Part shown: positions 21,283 through 33,673 of the stretch, piece after piece
Layout of the letters: each line of letters opens with the position of its first letter
Numbering within the stretch: position 1 is the stretch's first letter
Source of the DNA: Taudactylus pleione
Lineage: Eukaryota; Chordata; Amphibia; Anura; Myobatrachidae
Direction of reading: 5' to 3'
DNA: 64,000 bases
Assembly (NCBI GenBank): GCA_031769625.1
Contig: JAUIMM010000015.1
Span: 30,508,501 to 30,572,500 of the forward strand
Notes under the pieces: model-generated
Databases searched by the model: none
Seen by the model: only the letters and a program-made list of their open reading frames with translations
What the model was told of the DNA's origin: nothing
Made by a program: the position numbers and the translations under genes

Positions 21283-23561
21283 TTAGAAGTGAACTTTGGC
21301 TGGTCTCCACACGTTAGCCTGCATTCCTGTTTTTGCCGCAGAGAACCTGGGTTTTGCTGCCTGGATTCTTGAAATTGATGATCTAGGGGAAGAGAATGAG
21401 TTAATCGGACTAAGGACTGAAGCAGCTCGATTTATCTGTTGAGCCTCCTGTAAAGGAGCATGATAGGGCACTGGCCCTGCAACATTGGTTGGCATTGGTT
21501 GGCAAGCTGCATCAGTTCTCCAAACTGGTTCTGCAAGAGTTGTTGCAGATCTGGGAGCTAATACAGTAGGTGTCATGTTGACTGATGATGACATTGGAGT
21601 TGGAGTTGAGAAGCGCTTGATTTCGTGAGCTCTAGCAGTTTTCACAGGGACTTGTCTAGCTGGAGTAACATTTAATTTTTGGGTATCCTGGCCGTTAGAA
21701 GTATCACCAAAACAGAACATGGCTGAATTTAGCTGGTAAGGCTGATGACGCATAAAATCAATGGCTTGCATTCTTGGTTTGTTGGTTGCACCTTTTTTTA
21801 CTATGCTGTTTGCTTTGGTACCTTGGGATTTGGATGCTGCTAATGGATAAAATGGAGACACCAATGGATTATAACCAATTGGAGGTGGTGCACGAATGTT
21901 AGATGAGTATTTCCAAGATGATGGAAGAGATGGCGTTGGTGAGGGTGTTCTTGGCCTTGAGCTAGGCCTGGAGCTAGATCTATGGTCTGAGTCAACAATA
22001 AATTTGTCCATACGACTTTGTCGTTTTGCAAACAATTCTGCTCCTTTGCCTTTCAACTGGGGCATATCCTGACCTCCATTCACAATTTGTTCTGATGTCT
22101 TTAAAATGGGTTTTGGAGCCACAGGGGGAGGAACTTTAAATTTTCTTGCAGAAGATTGCATAAAATTGCAAGCTTCAGCTCCTAAACTGAGAAAGTCCTC
22201 TTCTGGCCCAGACTCAAAACCTGCCCCATGTTGCTCTTGTTTGGGTTTATCATCTATATTCTGCACCATAGAGAGAAGCTCTGGGTTAGGTAAGCATTTC
22301 TTCTCTTCTTTTTTGACAAACATTTGTTTCCTGCCTCCTCTCTTTCGAGCTTCATTTAGGATACCAGTGCGTCCAATAGGTACAGAAATCCTCTGTTCTC
22401 TCGAATTTACTGACTCTGTTGATTGGTTCACATGGGCAACTGGTGAGATATAAGAAGGTGTATCCCTCAAATTACTGGATGCTGGACTAATAAATTGTGA
22501 CATAGTAGATGTCAATGGGGCCACTGGAGTGGAATCTATTACATATGGCTGGGAAGCAACCATTTGAGGTCCTGGAAGACGGGAAGGAGATGAGAGATAT
22601 ATAGAGGCAGTAGTAGTCCTCGGTGTTGTTGGAACTGGAGAGTTTTCTTTTTCACTTTCAATATGTTGGGCTGATGATGATGGCACAGGTCTCCCAGGTG
22701 CTGGAATATAAAGTGATGCAACAGAGCTAACTGGAGCTTTCTGAGGACTTGAACTTGTGTCAGTTATAAATGGAGTGAAAGGCGATGGAGCAATACTTTG
22801 CACAGGTGAACTTTCAATTTTTTTGGGTGTGGAAGGTTTGAACACCACTGATGATGCCAAAGTCCGTTGTCCAACTTGACCGGGAGTAAATGGTCGTGCA
22901 GACCTATTAAAGATTCCACTTGCAGCTGCAGATGTTTGGGTAGTATCAGTTTGTGGAACTTGAGAGTGAGGTTGGGCTAGTGATATCTTTGTGCTTGTCA
23001 CCTTGGTATTCTCTGAGTTCTGAGTCTCACAGCTTCTATCACAATTAACCAGATTTATGACATTCCCGTTACTTACTGATCTCCTAGGAGGGGCAATTGG
23101 AGCTTTCTGACGCTCTTGCAGAATTTGTGTTGGAGTATTTTCAACCATCTGTTCTGATTTCTGCCTTTGTACTTCAAACAATGCTGCTCCTTTTCCAGAT
23201 GCCTCACTCAGGCCCTTTTCTTCCTGTAGGTCATGTTCCATTTTAGGCTTTTCAATGTCCATGTAGGTGCTGTCCCAGTCTGAATTGTTTGTTAGACTTC
23301 GTGCATCAGAGAACCCTTCTTCATCAAATTCTGATTCACTTGTTGGGAGGACACCGTCCTCGTCTTCGTTGTAACGATCTTCGTCTACACTTCCGTAACT
23401 CACAAGAGTGTATTTCTTTGCTCTCTGCCGTCTCTTCTTAAACATAAGAACACCCTTGGAGTGGGGATTTGGAGCAGCAGTTAACAGAGACGCAATGGTT
23501 CTACATTTGGTTCTAGCCTCCTTGACGTTCTTCTCCTGTACACTCTCACCGTGGTGAAGTT
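21283..23561 (-). CDS. SYNPO2L: SYNPO2L terminal coding exon
   Basis: Synaptopodin 2-like (CHAP) is an actin- and alpha-actinin-associated Z-disc protein of heart and skeletal muscle. This exon encodes its last 758 residues. A TTGCAG acceptor precedes 23561, and the exon opens with two bases completing a split codon. It then reads LHHGESVQEKNVKEARTKC and, after TIASLLTAAPNPHSKGVL, the family hallmark MFKKRRQRAKKYTLVSYGS. Further hallmarks in order are an acidic stretch with FSDARSLTNNSDWDS, IFNRSARPFTPG, REQRISVP, NPELLSMVQNIDDKP, PPPVAPKP, GKGAELFAKRQSRMDKF, WKYSSNIRAPPPIGYNPL, DFMRHQPYQLNSAMFCF, APRSATTLAEPVWRT and the C-terminus GMQANVWRP. The stop is TAA at 21283-21285. No frameshift is seen. 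The many S/T/P-rich stretches suggest a mostly disordered protein. SYNPO2 is the nearest alternative, but REQRISVP and the C-terminus fit SYNPO2L. Confidence 0.95.
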
Positions 23562-23635
23562 CTGCAAGAGAGCAGAAGATATATTCATGGTTTAGTTGCT
23601 AATCTTAACATGATATTGGCCAGTAAGAAACATAT

Positions 23636-23813
23636 GGCGTAGATGTACTAAGCCTTGGAAAGAGATAAAGTGGTGAGAGATAAAGCACCAACCAATCAGC
23701 TCCTAACTAACATTATTCAAACACAGCCTGTAATGTGACAGTTTGGAGCTGATTGGTGGGTACTTTATCTCTCTCCACTTTATCTCGCTTCATGGCTTAG
23801 TACATCTCCCCCA
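23636..23813. mobile_element. GATAAA-type MITE
   Basis: Ends GGCGTAGATGTACTAAGCC and GGCTTAGTACATCTCCCCC are inverted. The interior ACCAATCAGCTCC and inverted GGAGCTGATTGG mark the same family as 42796-42965. Target duplication unclear. Confidence 0.7.
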
Positions 23814-24535
23814 CAAGTTACAACAAATGAGTAGAAAAACATAAAGGGTGCAAATTTGTACCAATAAACCATGTTGTGAAGTAAGGGGTCCAAATCCAAA
23901 TATTGTTTTCTACATACAAGGAAAACACTGGCTGCTTTTACAAGTAATACCAATGTGATACACTTCTGTAAGCTAAAGTTATTATTTTAACTGCTTATTC
24001 TGTGCATTGAGACCGTTTATTATAATAAAAATCTATTTTATCAATATAAATACCATAGAATATATCATACCATATACTTTCTGGACACGGGACGGTATCC
24101 TTCCTCCATGCAGAGGAAGATAAGCAAAGCCCCGAGGGTGACATTCATCAATTTAGCCTCAGTGAGCAAAATAATTTGATCAAAGATTCATAAATTTGGC
24201 TTTAAGTTCTGCTATTTTATAGCACAACCTTTACTTCCTGGTGGGAAAATGTTTCCTGCAGAACCAGGAATGCAGATGACATTACTAAAAGGAGGAATGG
24301 TATGCAGTATTTATATCATATAACGATGAGCAATGCAATATTAATCTCTGCGCTATGAAGCTGATCAACTGGCTCTCTGCGTTTAAAGTAAACGATTAAA
24401 GTGAACTGATCATTATTATATTTAACTATTTATCCCTCTATCTCCTTGGCTATTTTAATTACATGAAAGTTAAAAGGAGACATAGATTATGCAGGCACTC
24501 TAAGTCATTAAGATGATTTTTTTGTGACAACAGCA

Positions 24536-24835
24536 CAGGGGTGGGGAACCTTTCTTCTGCTGAGGTCCATTTTGATATACAGTATATAACATTTTTTACG
24601 GGCCCGGTGTGGGTCCACCCTGAGGATGTTCTGGGGAGCTGTAAGGGCAGCGGTATGACCGTCTGAAGCATTCTAAGGAAGATCCAGGCGGCACTGCTGC
24701 ATAGATTCTGGCTGTAAGTTGCCATTCTAGGCACCCTGCTAGCCAGATGAGGCTAGCAGAAAAAAGCTCAGAGGGCCAAACCAAATGATTCAGAGGGCCT
24801 TATATGGCCCCCAGGCCCGAGATTCCCCATCCTTG
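24536..24835. mobile_element. Short hAT element, 300 bp
   Basis: Left end CAGGGGTGGGGAACC, right end GATTCCCCATCCTTG. The 8-bp flanks CAACAGCA (24528-24535) and CTACAGCA (24836-24843) match at seven of eight positions. AGAGGGCC words near the right end are typical of hAT-Charlie-like elements. Confidence 0.75.
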
Positions 24836-25273
24836 CTACAGCATAAAGGCAAGAAACAAATTAATTAAATCAATCCTCATATGTTAAAGAACACAGTTAT
24901 GTACTTTTTCATTTACATCACTGTCTTCTTCTGAGTGGGTAATAAGTGCATTAAATCAGCTTAATAGTACTGTATATAATGTTTTCTTGTAATTTATAGA
25001 GCTCATGGCACCTTGACTAAACAATGAAATATTGTTTATCTAAAAAATGCCAACTCTAGAGAAGCAAATCTGGCGTCCATCAGTTTTGAAGAACGTCAAT
25101 AACAGCATCCTGAATGTGAAAACTTAGCCCAGAACAATTAGCATTTTCAAATAAAATGTCTCGAAAAGCTGAAGAAAAAAATGTGTCTGTCACACTTTGT
25201 TACAGTCTTATGCAATGTTTTCTGGGCTGATAGTATTTACTAAGTGCAACAGGAAAAGAAAATCTGAAAGTGA

Positions 25274-25284
<11 letters not shown>

Positions 25285-25325
<41 letters not shown>

Positions 25326-25330
25326 TATAC
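25285..25330. repeat. (AT)n microsatellite
   Basis: Long alternating TA run, with short interruptions on the right side. Confidence 0.85.
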
Positions 25331-25875
25331 TGTATATATAGTGTACTATTTGACCTTTTGTTAGTGTTAGAATGCTGTATTTCTGTCACTATTTAGTTAG
25401 TGTTCCTTTGGTTGATAGTCTTAACTCTTTTATGAACAAAACAGAAATAAAATAAATAAATAAAAACTCCAGCTTATAATGTGCTATCCTCCCTGCCTTA
25501 AATGTCTGACTTCAGCTATGACAATGATAACTATACATGGGATTTTCATTTACTGACAAGCACAATGCCAAGAGATGCAGCCAGGGAAGTGTTATTGAAG
25601 CAGGTCAGTCCACTTTATACACTTATCTTCCCATGCTCTTCAAATTGTCCAGCCTATCACTCAACGCCTCTGCCTGCAGTACACAAAGCCCAATCCCAGG
25701 CAAAAAAAATCCGATGTATTTCTTGGAGTTTTATACTAGCATCATATTCATACAACAGATTTCTATCCAAACAATTTCAATATACAGTCTCTATGCATAT
25801 GACAGGCAGAAACAAGCCAGAACTTTATCTTACAGAAGAGTATCAAATTGGTAACCGGTAGGAGATGCGATTTAC

Positions 25876-25960
25876 CTGCATAGGGATTATCTGTGCTGTG
25901 GTAAGAAGATACCGGTGAATCAGGCATGACATATACACCATTAGAGTCACAATGTTCCAT
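25876..25960 (-). CDS. SYNPO2L: SYNPO2L alternative first coding exon (PDZ-less isoform)
   Basis: On the minus strand an ATG at 25960 opens 28 codons, MEHCDSNGVYVMPDSPVSSY then HSTDNPYA. The frame ends one base into the next codon at a donor, CAG|GTAAAT (25876/25875). That phase matches the acceptor at 23561 exactly: the leftover G joins AA to give glutamate, followed by LHHGESVQEK. Spliced this way the protein is about 787 residues and lacks the PDZ domain and the exon at 56002-56687. SYNPO2L is known to have a long PDZ isoform and a short PDZ-less one (CHAPa and CHAPb), so this exon is expected here. The ATG context is weak at -3 (T) but has G at +4. I could not compare the 28 residues with other species. 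The call rests on phase, donor and position. Confidence 0.7.
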
Positions 25961-26145
25961 AAAGAGACGACAAGGGACAAATGCACTCCGAGCTGGAGCT
26001 TAACCAAAGTAAGAAAATATCCCCAGCTCTCTGCTGCCCTTTCTACAAGCCTTTTTAAGTCCCCACTTTTGTCTCCCCTGGCATAGCTCTTGGGTTCACT
26101 GGCTCTCAGAAGCTGATGAGATCATGGAGTCTATTTTTATGTGCC
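25961..26145 (-). promoter_or_regulatory. SYNPO2L: Candidate internal SYNPO2L promoter (muscle-type sites)
   Basis: Immediately upstream of the alternative ATG, minus strand. CTTAAAAAGG (26050-26059) is one base from an SRF CArG box and could also act as a TATA-like element. Plus-strand CTATTTTTAT (26131-26140) is one base from the MEF2 consensus. Both factors drive striated-muscle genes, which fits the gene. Function is inferred, not shown. Confidence 0.4.
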
Positions 26146-26159
26146 TGGGCTTATCGCTG

Positions 26160-29100
26160 GACAAGGCTGTGGACATTGTCACCTGTCACTTCAGCTATGT
26201 TCCTCTTTGCCTGTGATTGAGTTAGAAAAAAATATATTCTACAATCCACAAATTTCCTTACCCCCCGTCCCTTTTAAAAGGAGTGTGAAACAATGATATG
26301 TATTCCAGTCTGGAAACATGAGGTCAATGCACTTAAAATACTGCTCTTATCCATAAAGATCCTGATAGAAAGATCCTTGTTTCTTTTGGAAATTGTACAG
26401 TTGCCTTTGAAAAGGAACAACCAGATGCAGAATTAGAAAGCTGAAACATTTTAGTTATGAATGAAAAGTGTTTTTAAATAAATAAGTTTAATTAACTACA
26501 TGATGTAAAGTAGCACCAAAAAGAAAAAAAGATAAAATCCACAACAAAACCAACAAAAAAAACCCAGTTAATTTATTTTAACTCATATTTGTACACTAAT
26601 ATCTATTCTTGGTGTAATAAGCAGGTGTTCTTATCACGAAGATGCAATGATCATATTTCCACAAGCCTATTAAGATTGAGAGGACATTATTATCCATTTT
26701 TTTGTTAGGGGCACCAGGATATTGTCTTATTATTAATTTTAAAATATATAATAATTACTATAATATACTTAATTGGCAAAACATGGGATATGTAATTGCA
26801 CGTAAATATACTAATATAAAGCTTATTTACATATTTAATGTAGGTTTTCAGAAGATAAAAGGTTAAGAAACCTGGAGTTATAAGGACAGCGTCCTCCATT
26901 AGCTTCGTATTGTCCAGGAGAAGATGCAAGAGACTATGATGACCTCTGATCCTAAGTAGCTTTTAGAAATTGAAAGTGGTTTTTAACTTTAAGCAACCTA
27001 TTTTTAATCAAAGATGCCCCCATGATAACTAATTTGAGAGTAATTGTCACTGTGGCTTTTGCCACTGAAAGTCTGTCCATAGCACTTTACCATAGGCCTA
27101 TGGAAACTTTTTCACAGAGGTCTATAAAAGTGCTTTAGACATCTTCAAGAGTCCTCATTTTACCTGCACCGTCTATAATGGGAAAACAAGTAGGAACACT
27201 AGCAAAAGAAATTTCCAGTACAAGTTATAGGCATATACGGGGTGCCAGATTAATTAAAGAGGTATTATCGACTTGAAAGCAAATGTTCTGTTGGACTGAA
27301 TTTCCCGGAGAAATAGCTCTTCCCTCCAGCCAGCAGAACTGTGGGAGTCCCATGTCTAGGACTCCTGTAGTAAGAAGATTTCACTCCCACAGCTTCAGGT
27401 GATTGGCGTAACAGCCAGCAGTGCTTGGGACAAGTTTAAATGTAATTGACACTCTATGTATAAATACACTGTAATAAATAAATGTAAGATGTCAATTACA
27501 GCTCATTAGAGAGCTACTGCAATAAACAACAAGGGGTGGGAAAAGCTGGAGGTTAGACGCTTCCATCATGTAAAAGGCCCTGGTTTAAACATCATCTGGG
27601 AACTAGTGAAATTCACCTCTATTTTCACATCCTATCCTTGTGCCTTGTTGTATTGTACCGTACTTTACATATAAACCGCAGTGCATAATAGTATAACATT
27701 TGAAAGAATGACTTCCCTATGTTCCTCTTACTTTCTACACTCTAAGGATAAATGCAAAGAAATTAGGCAAAGTTCCATTTCTTGAAAGCGAAACAGCCAT
27801 TGACTGCACTTTAAACTGTAGCCCACTTGTGTGCAAAATCATGTGTGCAGTCAAGAAGCCAAACAGGAAACTAGATGCACAATTTGTGTACTCATGTTGC
27901 ACTGTGTCAACCCAATCTTGGGACAACTAGATCCCTGGCTCATTTTTACATGTACAAATTGTACGGATCTGGCATCTAGGCATCAGATCAAATGACTGGA
28001 TGGCATAGTAAAGATGGGTCCTTCCATGTCCATGCTGACTGATGGCACACACAGGTCAGTAGACATCACTGGCTAACCTGATTTCCATTAGTCACATCAC
28101 ATCTGAACTAATTTGATTTAAATGTCATTTGATGCTAAATGTGACTAATCTACTTGAAAGTGACAAGATCTGGACATATGTGCTCAGAGTAACACTGCAA
28201 ATTTAAGGCTTTTCCTATAAGAGCCTGGTATCAGTGACAAATTATAAACATTCAGTAAGGATGGATTGGTTTGTACCTTGTAATGTACATATGAATAAAC
28301 GAAAGGATTGCCTACAGCATGACGTGTATTACTATCCTGAATCTGGTCTCATGCACCACATCGGAGCCCAATTTAAAGTAAAATGACTAAAGTGCACGTT
28401 TTGCTCATTTCAGGGCACGTCTGTGTGAGATCCAGTAGAGCGCAAAGCAGCACTAATGAACCATTGTGATGAGCAGGGAATGGTACATTTATCAAAGCAG
28501 ATATTCGGTGATAGTTTAATAAAAATATGTAAATAAATATGTATGTATGCTAGGAATTCATTTAACACAGGGTATCTTTAGATACCCTGTAAAACAATTC
28601 CACAAATACTCCCGTTTTAAAGGCAAGTGTGTTGTTTTGGAATCTAAGATGGTGTCATATGTGGGAGTGCACAGTTTCTCATGGGAGGAGTTGGCTGGAT
28701 CATATCAGTTGCAATATAAAGAGTTTGGTTTGCAGGGTAAGACAATTTAGAATCAGACAGAGGGCTGGAGAGGTCACATTTAGGAGTAAGTCCCCTGTTT
28801 TGATAATGGGCAAACAGCATTTTTCTCCCCGCAAAAGCACTCGATTTTTCCACCACCAATGAGGTTTCAGAGATCAGGTTCTGTTTTATACTTTTGCGTC
28901 AGGGTAAAATCTCACTCATTATGACATATTTATACTATTACTTGATAGGGTGAGGTCTGGGCATTATTTAAAGTGAGCACAGAACATGCCTTTTCCATCT
29001 ATTACACTATTACTGTACAATTATTTCTGGGACCAACCATATAGGAAGAAGGAGAACAGATGTTTCTTGTGTTGAACATATTATGTTGCAAAATATTTGT

Positions 29101-30240
29101 TTTAACACATAGTCCTCCCATCTCAGTTATTGCCAGAATAATGGTGTTAATGCAGAGGATGTAAAGAACTATTTGTGCAGTAAAATCATCTGTTCACACA
29201 TTTCACAGGCATAAAGTGGTTCTTATTAATTATTATTTCCTGCTAGAAGTCAATAATCAGTTATGTCCTGGAGCGCTTTGTTTTATAGAATATGTCATCA
29301 ATAAATATGAGCATTGACAGTATTCATACATGACTTACACACACATCCTACATATGGCACATGAATATTCAGCAGAGTAGAGATGGGTTACAGGGCAAGA
29401 TGTGAGCTGGGGCACCCTCACTCCACCTCCCATAAAACGTAATAAATCTTACAAACATGATTTTTTGTTATACAGCCCCAAGCTCAATGCTTGACTTACA
29501 GTATAATATAACATTACCAAGTATTTTAGAAAGTGACATAAATATTACAGCCTACTGCCAGTATATAATAGAGCCGAATGCCCCGCTATTAGAAATAAAA
29601 AGAATAAAGCCCATATACTCAGTATACTATACAGGCTAGTGCTCTCAGTATGCAATACAGCTTCAACCCCAATACACAGTATACCTGCCTTAACCCAACT
29701 ACATATTGCAGCTCCTATCCAGCACACAGTACAGCTCCCATACACCAGCACAACGTACTGCTCCCATGTCCCAGTAGTGCTCACCCCTGCCTCGGAACTT
29801 TAACTGAAATGGATGGGATTGCCAGGTGCGAGCAGTCAGGAGCTGTTTGTAACATGCACTATTCCTGGTTATGAACCCTTTGGCTGCCTCTCATTTCGTG
29901 AACTGTGAAAGCCAATCAGAGTTCACTGAGATACAGCCAGAGCACCAGTAACTATTAGATCCGAGAGCTTGTGGACCTGAAAATTTTAGCAGCAGCACCA
30001 AGCCAAGGGGACATATTTTATAGGGAAGGTGATGGATTATTAGGCCTCATAGAAGTAGCATGCAGTCTCAGCCGAGTCACAAATTCAACCGTTGTGATGT
30101 CCGATTGCTACATTGCAATATGAAACAAGAGTAAAAATATGTAAAACAAAATAATATTTTAGTGTAGTACTGTATTTCAGGTTTAATATAAGAATAATGG
30201 TATTAAAACTCATTAATCCCATTGCTATGTAGTCTACAGT
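26160..30240. other. SYNPO2L intron, no recognised element
   Basis: Mostly apparently unique AT-rich sequence with no supportable exon. A small perfect hairpin, CAGGGTATCT / AGATACCCTG, lies at about 28568-28589. Some of this could be regulatory, but nothing identifies it. Confidence 0.4.
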
Positions 30241-30655
30241 AAAAAAGGTCAACATTCAGAAAGTTGATATAGTAATTAGGTCGACCACTAATAAGTAGAC
30301 ATGCTTTTAGACATTCAAAAGGTTGACATTTAACTTATCGACACAAAAATTTTGACATATTATTTTAGCCTAACCCTAAAGCTAACCGTAAACCAATGCC
30401 AAAACCTAACCCTAACAATCAAAAAACCATATGTTGACCTTTAGTGACAACATATTAAATGTCAGTCCTTTAAATGTGTCAACCATTCAACCATGTTGAC
30501 CTAAATACAGGTCTACATATTGGTGGCCGACATAATGACCATGTGGACCTTTTGACTTTCAACATTCAGAATGAATCGACCTTTTGAATTTTTACTTTTT
30601 TTTTTTATTACTGTCAACCAGTTGACCGGATACCTTGACCCTACCAACAGCTCAT
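30241..30655. mobile_element. GTTGACC-type foldback with CCCTAA-like core
   Basis: The left half has AAGGTCAACATTCAGAAAG and AGGTTGACATT words. The right half has their inverses (TGTTGACC, CAACATTCAGAATG, TCGACCTTTTG). The middle (about 30365-30420) contains CCTAACCCTAA words. It is a diverged relative in style of 43342-44047. Borders are approximate. Confidence 0.5.
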
Positions 30656-31110
30656 CCAGTCAGCTGCAACCATAATCCTGACTTAGGTACTACTCATGTT
30701 TAGAATTATCCAGGCACCATGACCTGGAAAATACTATTCATTGTTCTCCTGTTTTTTTTGTTTCTCGGCCACTAGTAAGCTGACTGATGTGTCTAACTAG
30801 AGTGTTAGTGTTACAGCAGCTTTATGCTAATGAAAAACCTGAACTATGCACTGTAAATCAGCACCCCCCCCCCCTGAAATATATATTAGTGAATTTAAAA
30901 TAGGTCCAGCATATTTTTTAATGTGTATTTGTATACAGTTTCTGTACTGCTGAAACATTGTATATGATCATGTTCTTCTCCCATTAGTGACACTTGTGAG
31001 CCTAGAATATCACATGAAACTATTCACAAATAATATACTCATCTAATGAAAATAGCCAAAGGAAGCTATTTTATATTGTTTAAACCAGTTAGATAATGTG
31101 CTGGACGAAC

Positions 31111-31811
31111 CAGATACCTATATTGCAGGAGCATAACTATGCTGTCAGGAGCATACCTGTGCTGTCAGGAGCATACCTATGTTGCCAGGAGTGTACCTGT
31201 GAGGCCAGGAGCATACCTGTGCTGCAAGGAGCATATCTGTGCTGTCAGGAGCATACCTGTGCTGTCAGGAGCATACCTGTACTGCAAGGAGCATACCTGT
31301 ACTGTCAGGAGCATACCTGTACTGTCAGGAGCATACCTGTACTGCAAGGAGCATACCTGTACTGTCAGGAGCATACCTGTGCTGTCAGGAGCATACCTGT
31401 ACTGTCAGGAGCATATCTGTGCTGTCAGGAGCATACCTGTGCTGGCAGGAGCATACCTGTGCTGGCAGGAGCATACCTGTGCTGCAAGGAACATTCCTAT
31501 GCTGCCAGGAGCATACCTGTGCTACAAGGAGCTTACATGTGCTGTCAGGAGCATACCTGTACTGTCAGGAGCATACCTGTACTGCAAGGAGCATACCTGG
31601 GCTGCAAGGAGCATACCTGGGCTGCAAGGAGCATACTTGCGCTGCAAGGAGCATACCTGCGCTGCAAGGAGCATACCTGCGCTGCAAGGAGCATACCTGC
31701 GCTGTCAGGAGCATACCTGTGCTACAAGGAGCATACCTGTGCTGCAAGGAGCATACCTGTGCTGGCAGGAGCATACCTGTGCTGCAAGGAGTATACCTGT
31801 GCTGGAACATA
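31111..31811. repeat. 20-bp minisatellite, block 1
   Basis: About 34 tandem copies of a 20-bp unit, consensus AGGAGCATACCTGTGCTGTC, with variants GCTGCA and ACTGTC. Because 20 is not divisible by three and the unit lacks stops, long open frames run through all three forward frames and parts of the reverse strand. These are by-products, not genes. Confidence 0.95.
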
Positions 31812-31832
31812 CCGACTGTATGCAGTCAGATG

Positions 31833-33400
31833 CAGTGGCGTAACTATAAATTTTGCTCCCCCATGCCGAAAAAGTTTCAGGCGCCCCCTTCCCCGCCCAA
31901 AGATCAAATACACCCAAAGACGACGTTAAAGGTGTGTGGTTACATGATACAGTAACGTGCCTTACACATTATCACACACTAAGTAATGCCACTTATAACA
32001 CAGTGTACCACACCGGAATGCCCCTTACAACACATTATGCCACACAGCAATCCCCTTACACATGCCACACAATAATGCCACGTATAACACATAATGACAT
32101 ACAGTAATGCCCTTATAACAAATTTATGCCACGCTGTAATGCCCCTATTTCACATTATGCCACACTGTAATGCCACATACAACACATTATGCCACACAGT
32201 AATGCCCCTAATAGCACATTGTGCACACAGTAATGCCAAATACACATTATGCCAAACAGTAATGCCCATTACATCCCACCCTGACAGATCTACTTCACCA
32301 ACCCTCCTCTCTGATCCTGCCAGTCTGTCACCTCAGCTCAAGACAGGTTGCACAGATTTTATGTCCGTGTAGAACCAGATTATTGGGTACATAGTTTATA
32401 ACCTGTAAACTGCGTGTATCAAGTTAGTGCCCCTTATACAGTGCCCCTAAACTAGTGCCCCTTATGCAATGCCCCCCTGTAATAGTGCCCCTTATGCAAT
32501 GCCCCCTGTAATAGTGCCCATTATGCAGGGCCCCCTGTAGTTGTGCCCATTAAAGTAGTGCCCCCTGTAGTTGTGCCCCATATGCAATGCCCCTATACTA
32601 GTGCCCCTTATGCAATGTCCCCTGTAATAGTGCCCCTTATGCAATGTCCCCTGTAATAGTGCCCCTTATGCAATGCCCCCTGTAGTAGTGCCCATTAGGC
32701 AGGGCCCCATGTAGTTGTGCCCATTATGCAGGGCCCCCTGTAGTTGTGCCCATTAAAGTACTGCCCCCTGTAGTTGTGCCCCATATGCAATGCCTCCTAT
32801 ACTAGTGCTCCTTATGCAATGCCCCCTATAATAGTGCCCATTATGCAATGCCCCCTGTAGTAGTGCCCATTATAGTTGTGCCCCTTTTAGTAATGCCCCC
32901 TGTAGTTGTGCCCCTTCTAGTAGTGCCTCTTTTAGTAGTGCCCCCTGTAGTTGTGCCCCTTCTAGGAGTGCCCTCTGTAGTTGTGCCCCTTTTAGTAGTG
33001 CCCCGTAGTTGTGCCCCTTTTAGTAGTGCCCACTGTAGTTGTGGTCTCTCCTGTAGTTGTGGCCTCCCCAAACCTCTCTCTCCTTCCCCTCCCCTTCCCT
33101 CACTTACCTGACTTTGCGCGCTGTCATCCGCGTTGTCTCTCCCGCTGACTGGATCTAAATAGATCCAGCAGACGTGGCCGCGCAGGTTCCCAAGGTCGCG
33201 GGTGACGTTATGACGTCACCCGCGCACTGCATTACTGGGAACGCTGGCCTCTGAAGTGATCGGAGGCTTCCTTAGCCTCCGATCATTTCAGAACCCAGCG
33301 CTCACAGTTGCAGTGGCATAACCACTGCCCCCATCGCCCCCAAGCTACCCGGCGCCTCCAAGCCACCGCGGGGGCTGCGGGGGCAGTAGTTACGCCACTG
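31833..33400. mobile_element. CAGTGGCGTAACTA element, 1.57 kb, carrying minisatellites
   Basis: Ends CAGTGGCGTAACTA and TAGTTACGCCACTG are perfect inverted repeats. The element splits the 20-bp minisatellite. Inside are an ATGCCACACAGTAATGCCC-type repeat (about 31950-32280) and a GTGCCCCTTATGCAATGCCC-type repeat (about 32425-33050), then unique sequence with a GATCGGAGGC / GCCTCCGATC palindrome near 33258-33287. The terminal CA/TG and length fit hAT, but no 8-bp duplication is evident. Another copy starts at 62393. Confidence 0.7.
32425..33050. repeat. 29-bp GTGCCCCTTATGCAATGCC minisatellite inside element
   Basis: Imperfect tandem copies of a roughly 29-bp unit containing CCCCTTATGCAATGCCCCC and TGTAGTAGTGCC, decaying on the right into CCCCTTTTAGTAGTGCC. 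The same unit recurs at 62585-63260. Confidence 0.85.
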
Positions 33401-33673
33401 TGCATACCTATACTGTCAGGAGCATACCAACTGTATGCTGTCAGGAGCATACCTGTGCTCTGAGGAGCATACAGTACCTGTGCTCTGAGGAACATATGTG
33501 TGCTGTCAGGAGCATACCTATGCAGTCAGGAGCATACAGGAGCATATCTGTGCTGTTAGGAGCATGCAGTACCTGTGCTATCAGGAGCATACCTATGTTG
33601 TCAGAAGCATACCTATGTTGTCAGGAACATACCTATGTTGTCAGCAGCATACCTGTGCTGCCAGGAGCATACC
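33401..33673. repeat. 20-bp minisatellite, block 2
   Basis: Continuation of the AGGAGCATACCTGTGCTGTC array after the CAGTGGCG insertion, with several variant and truncated units. It is interrupted on the right by the element at 33674. Confidence 0.9.

Noticed and set aside
22106..22453. 115-codon plus-strand frame across SYNPO2L
   Set aside because: It is the antisense shadow of the SYNPO2L terminal exon.
31096..31955. Three overlapping forward open frames of 234-277 codons with cysteine-rich repeats
   Set aside because: They are the three frames of one 20-bp minisatellite with a 20-residue period. There is no start context, splice signal or non-repeat domain.
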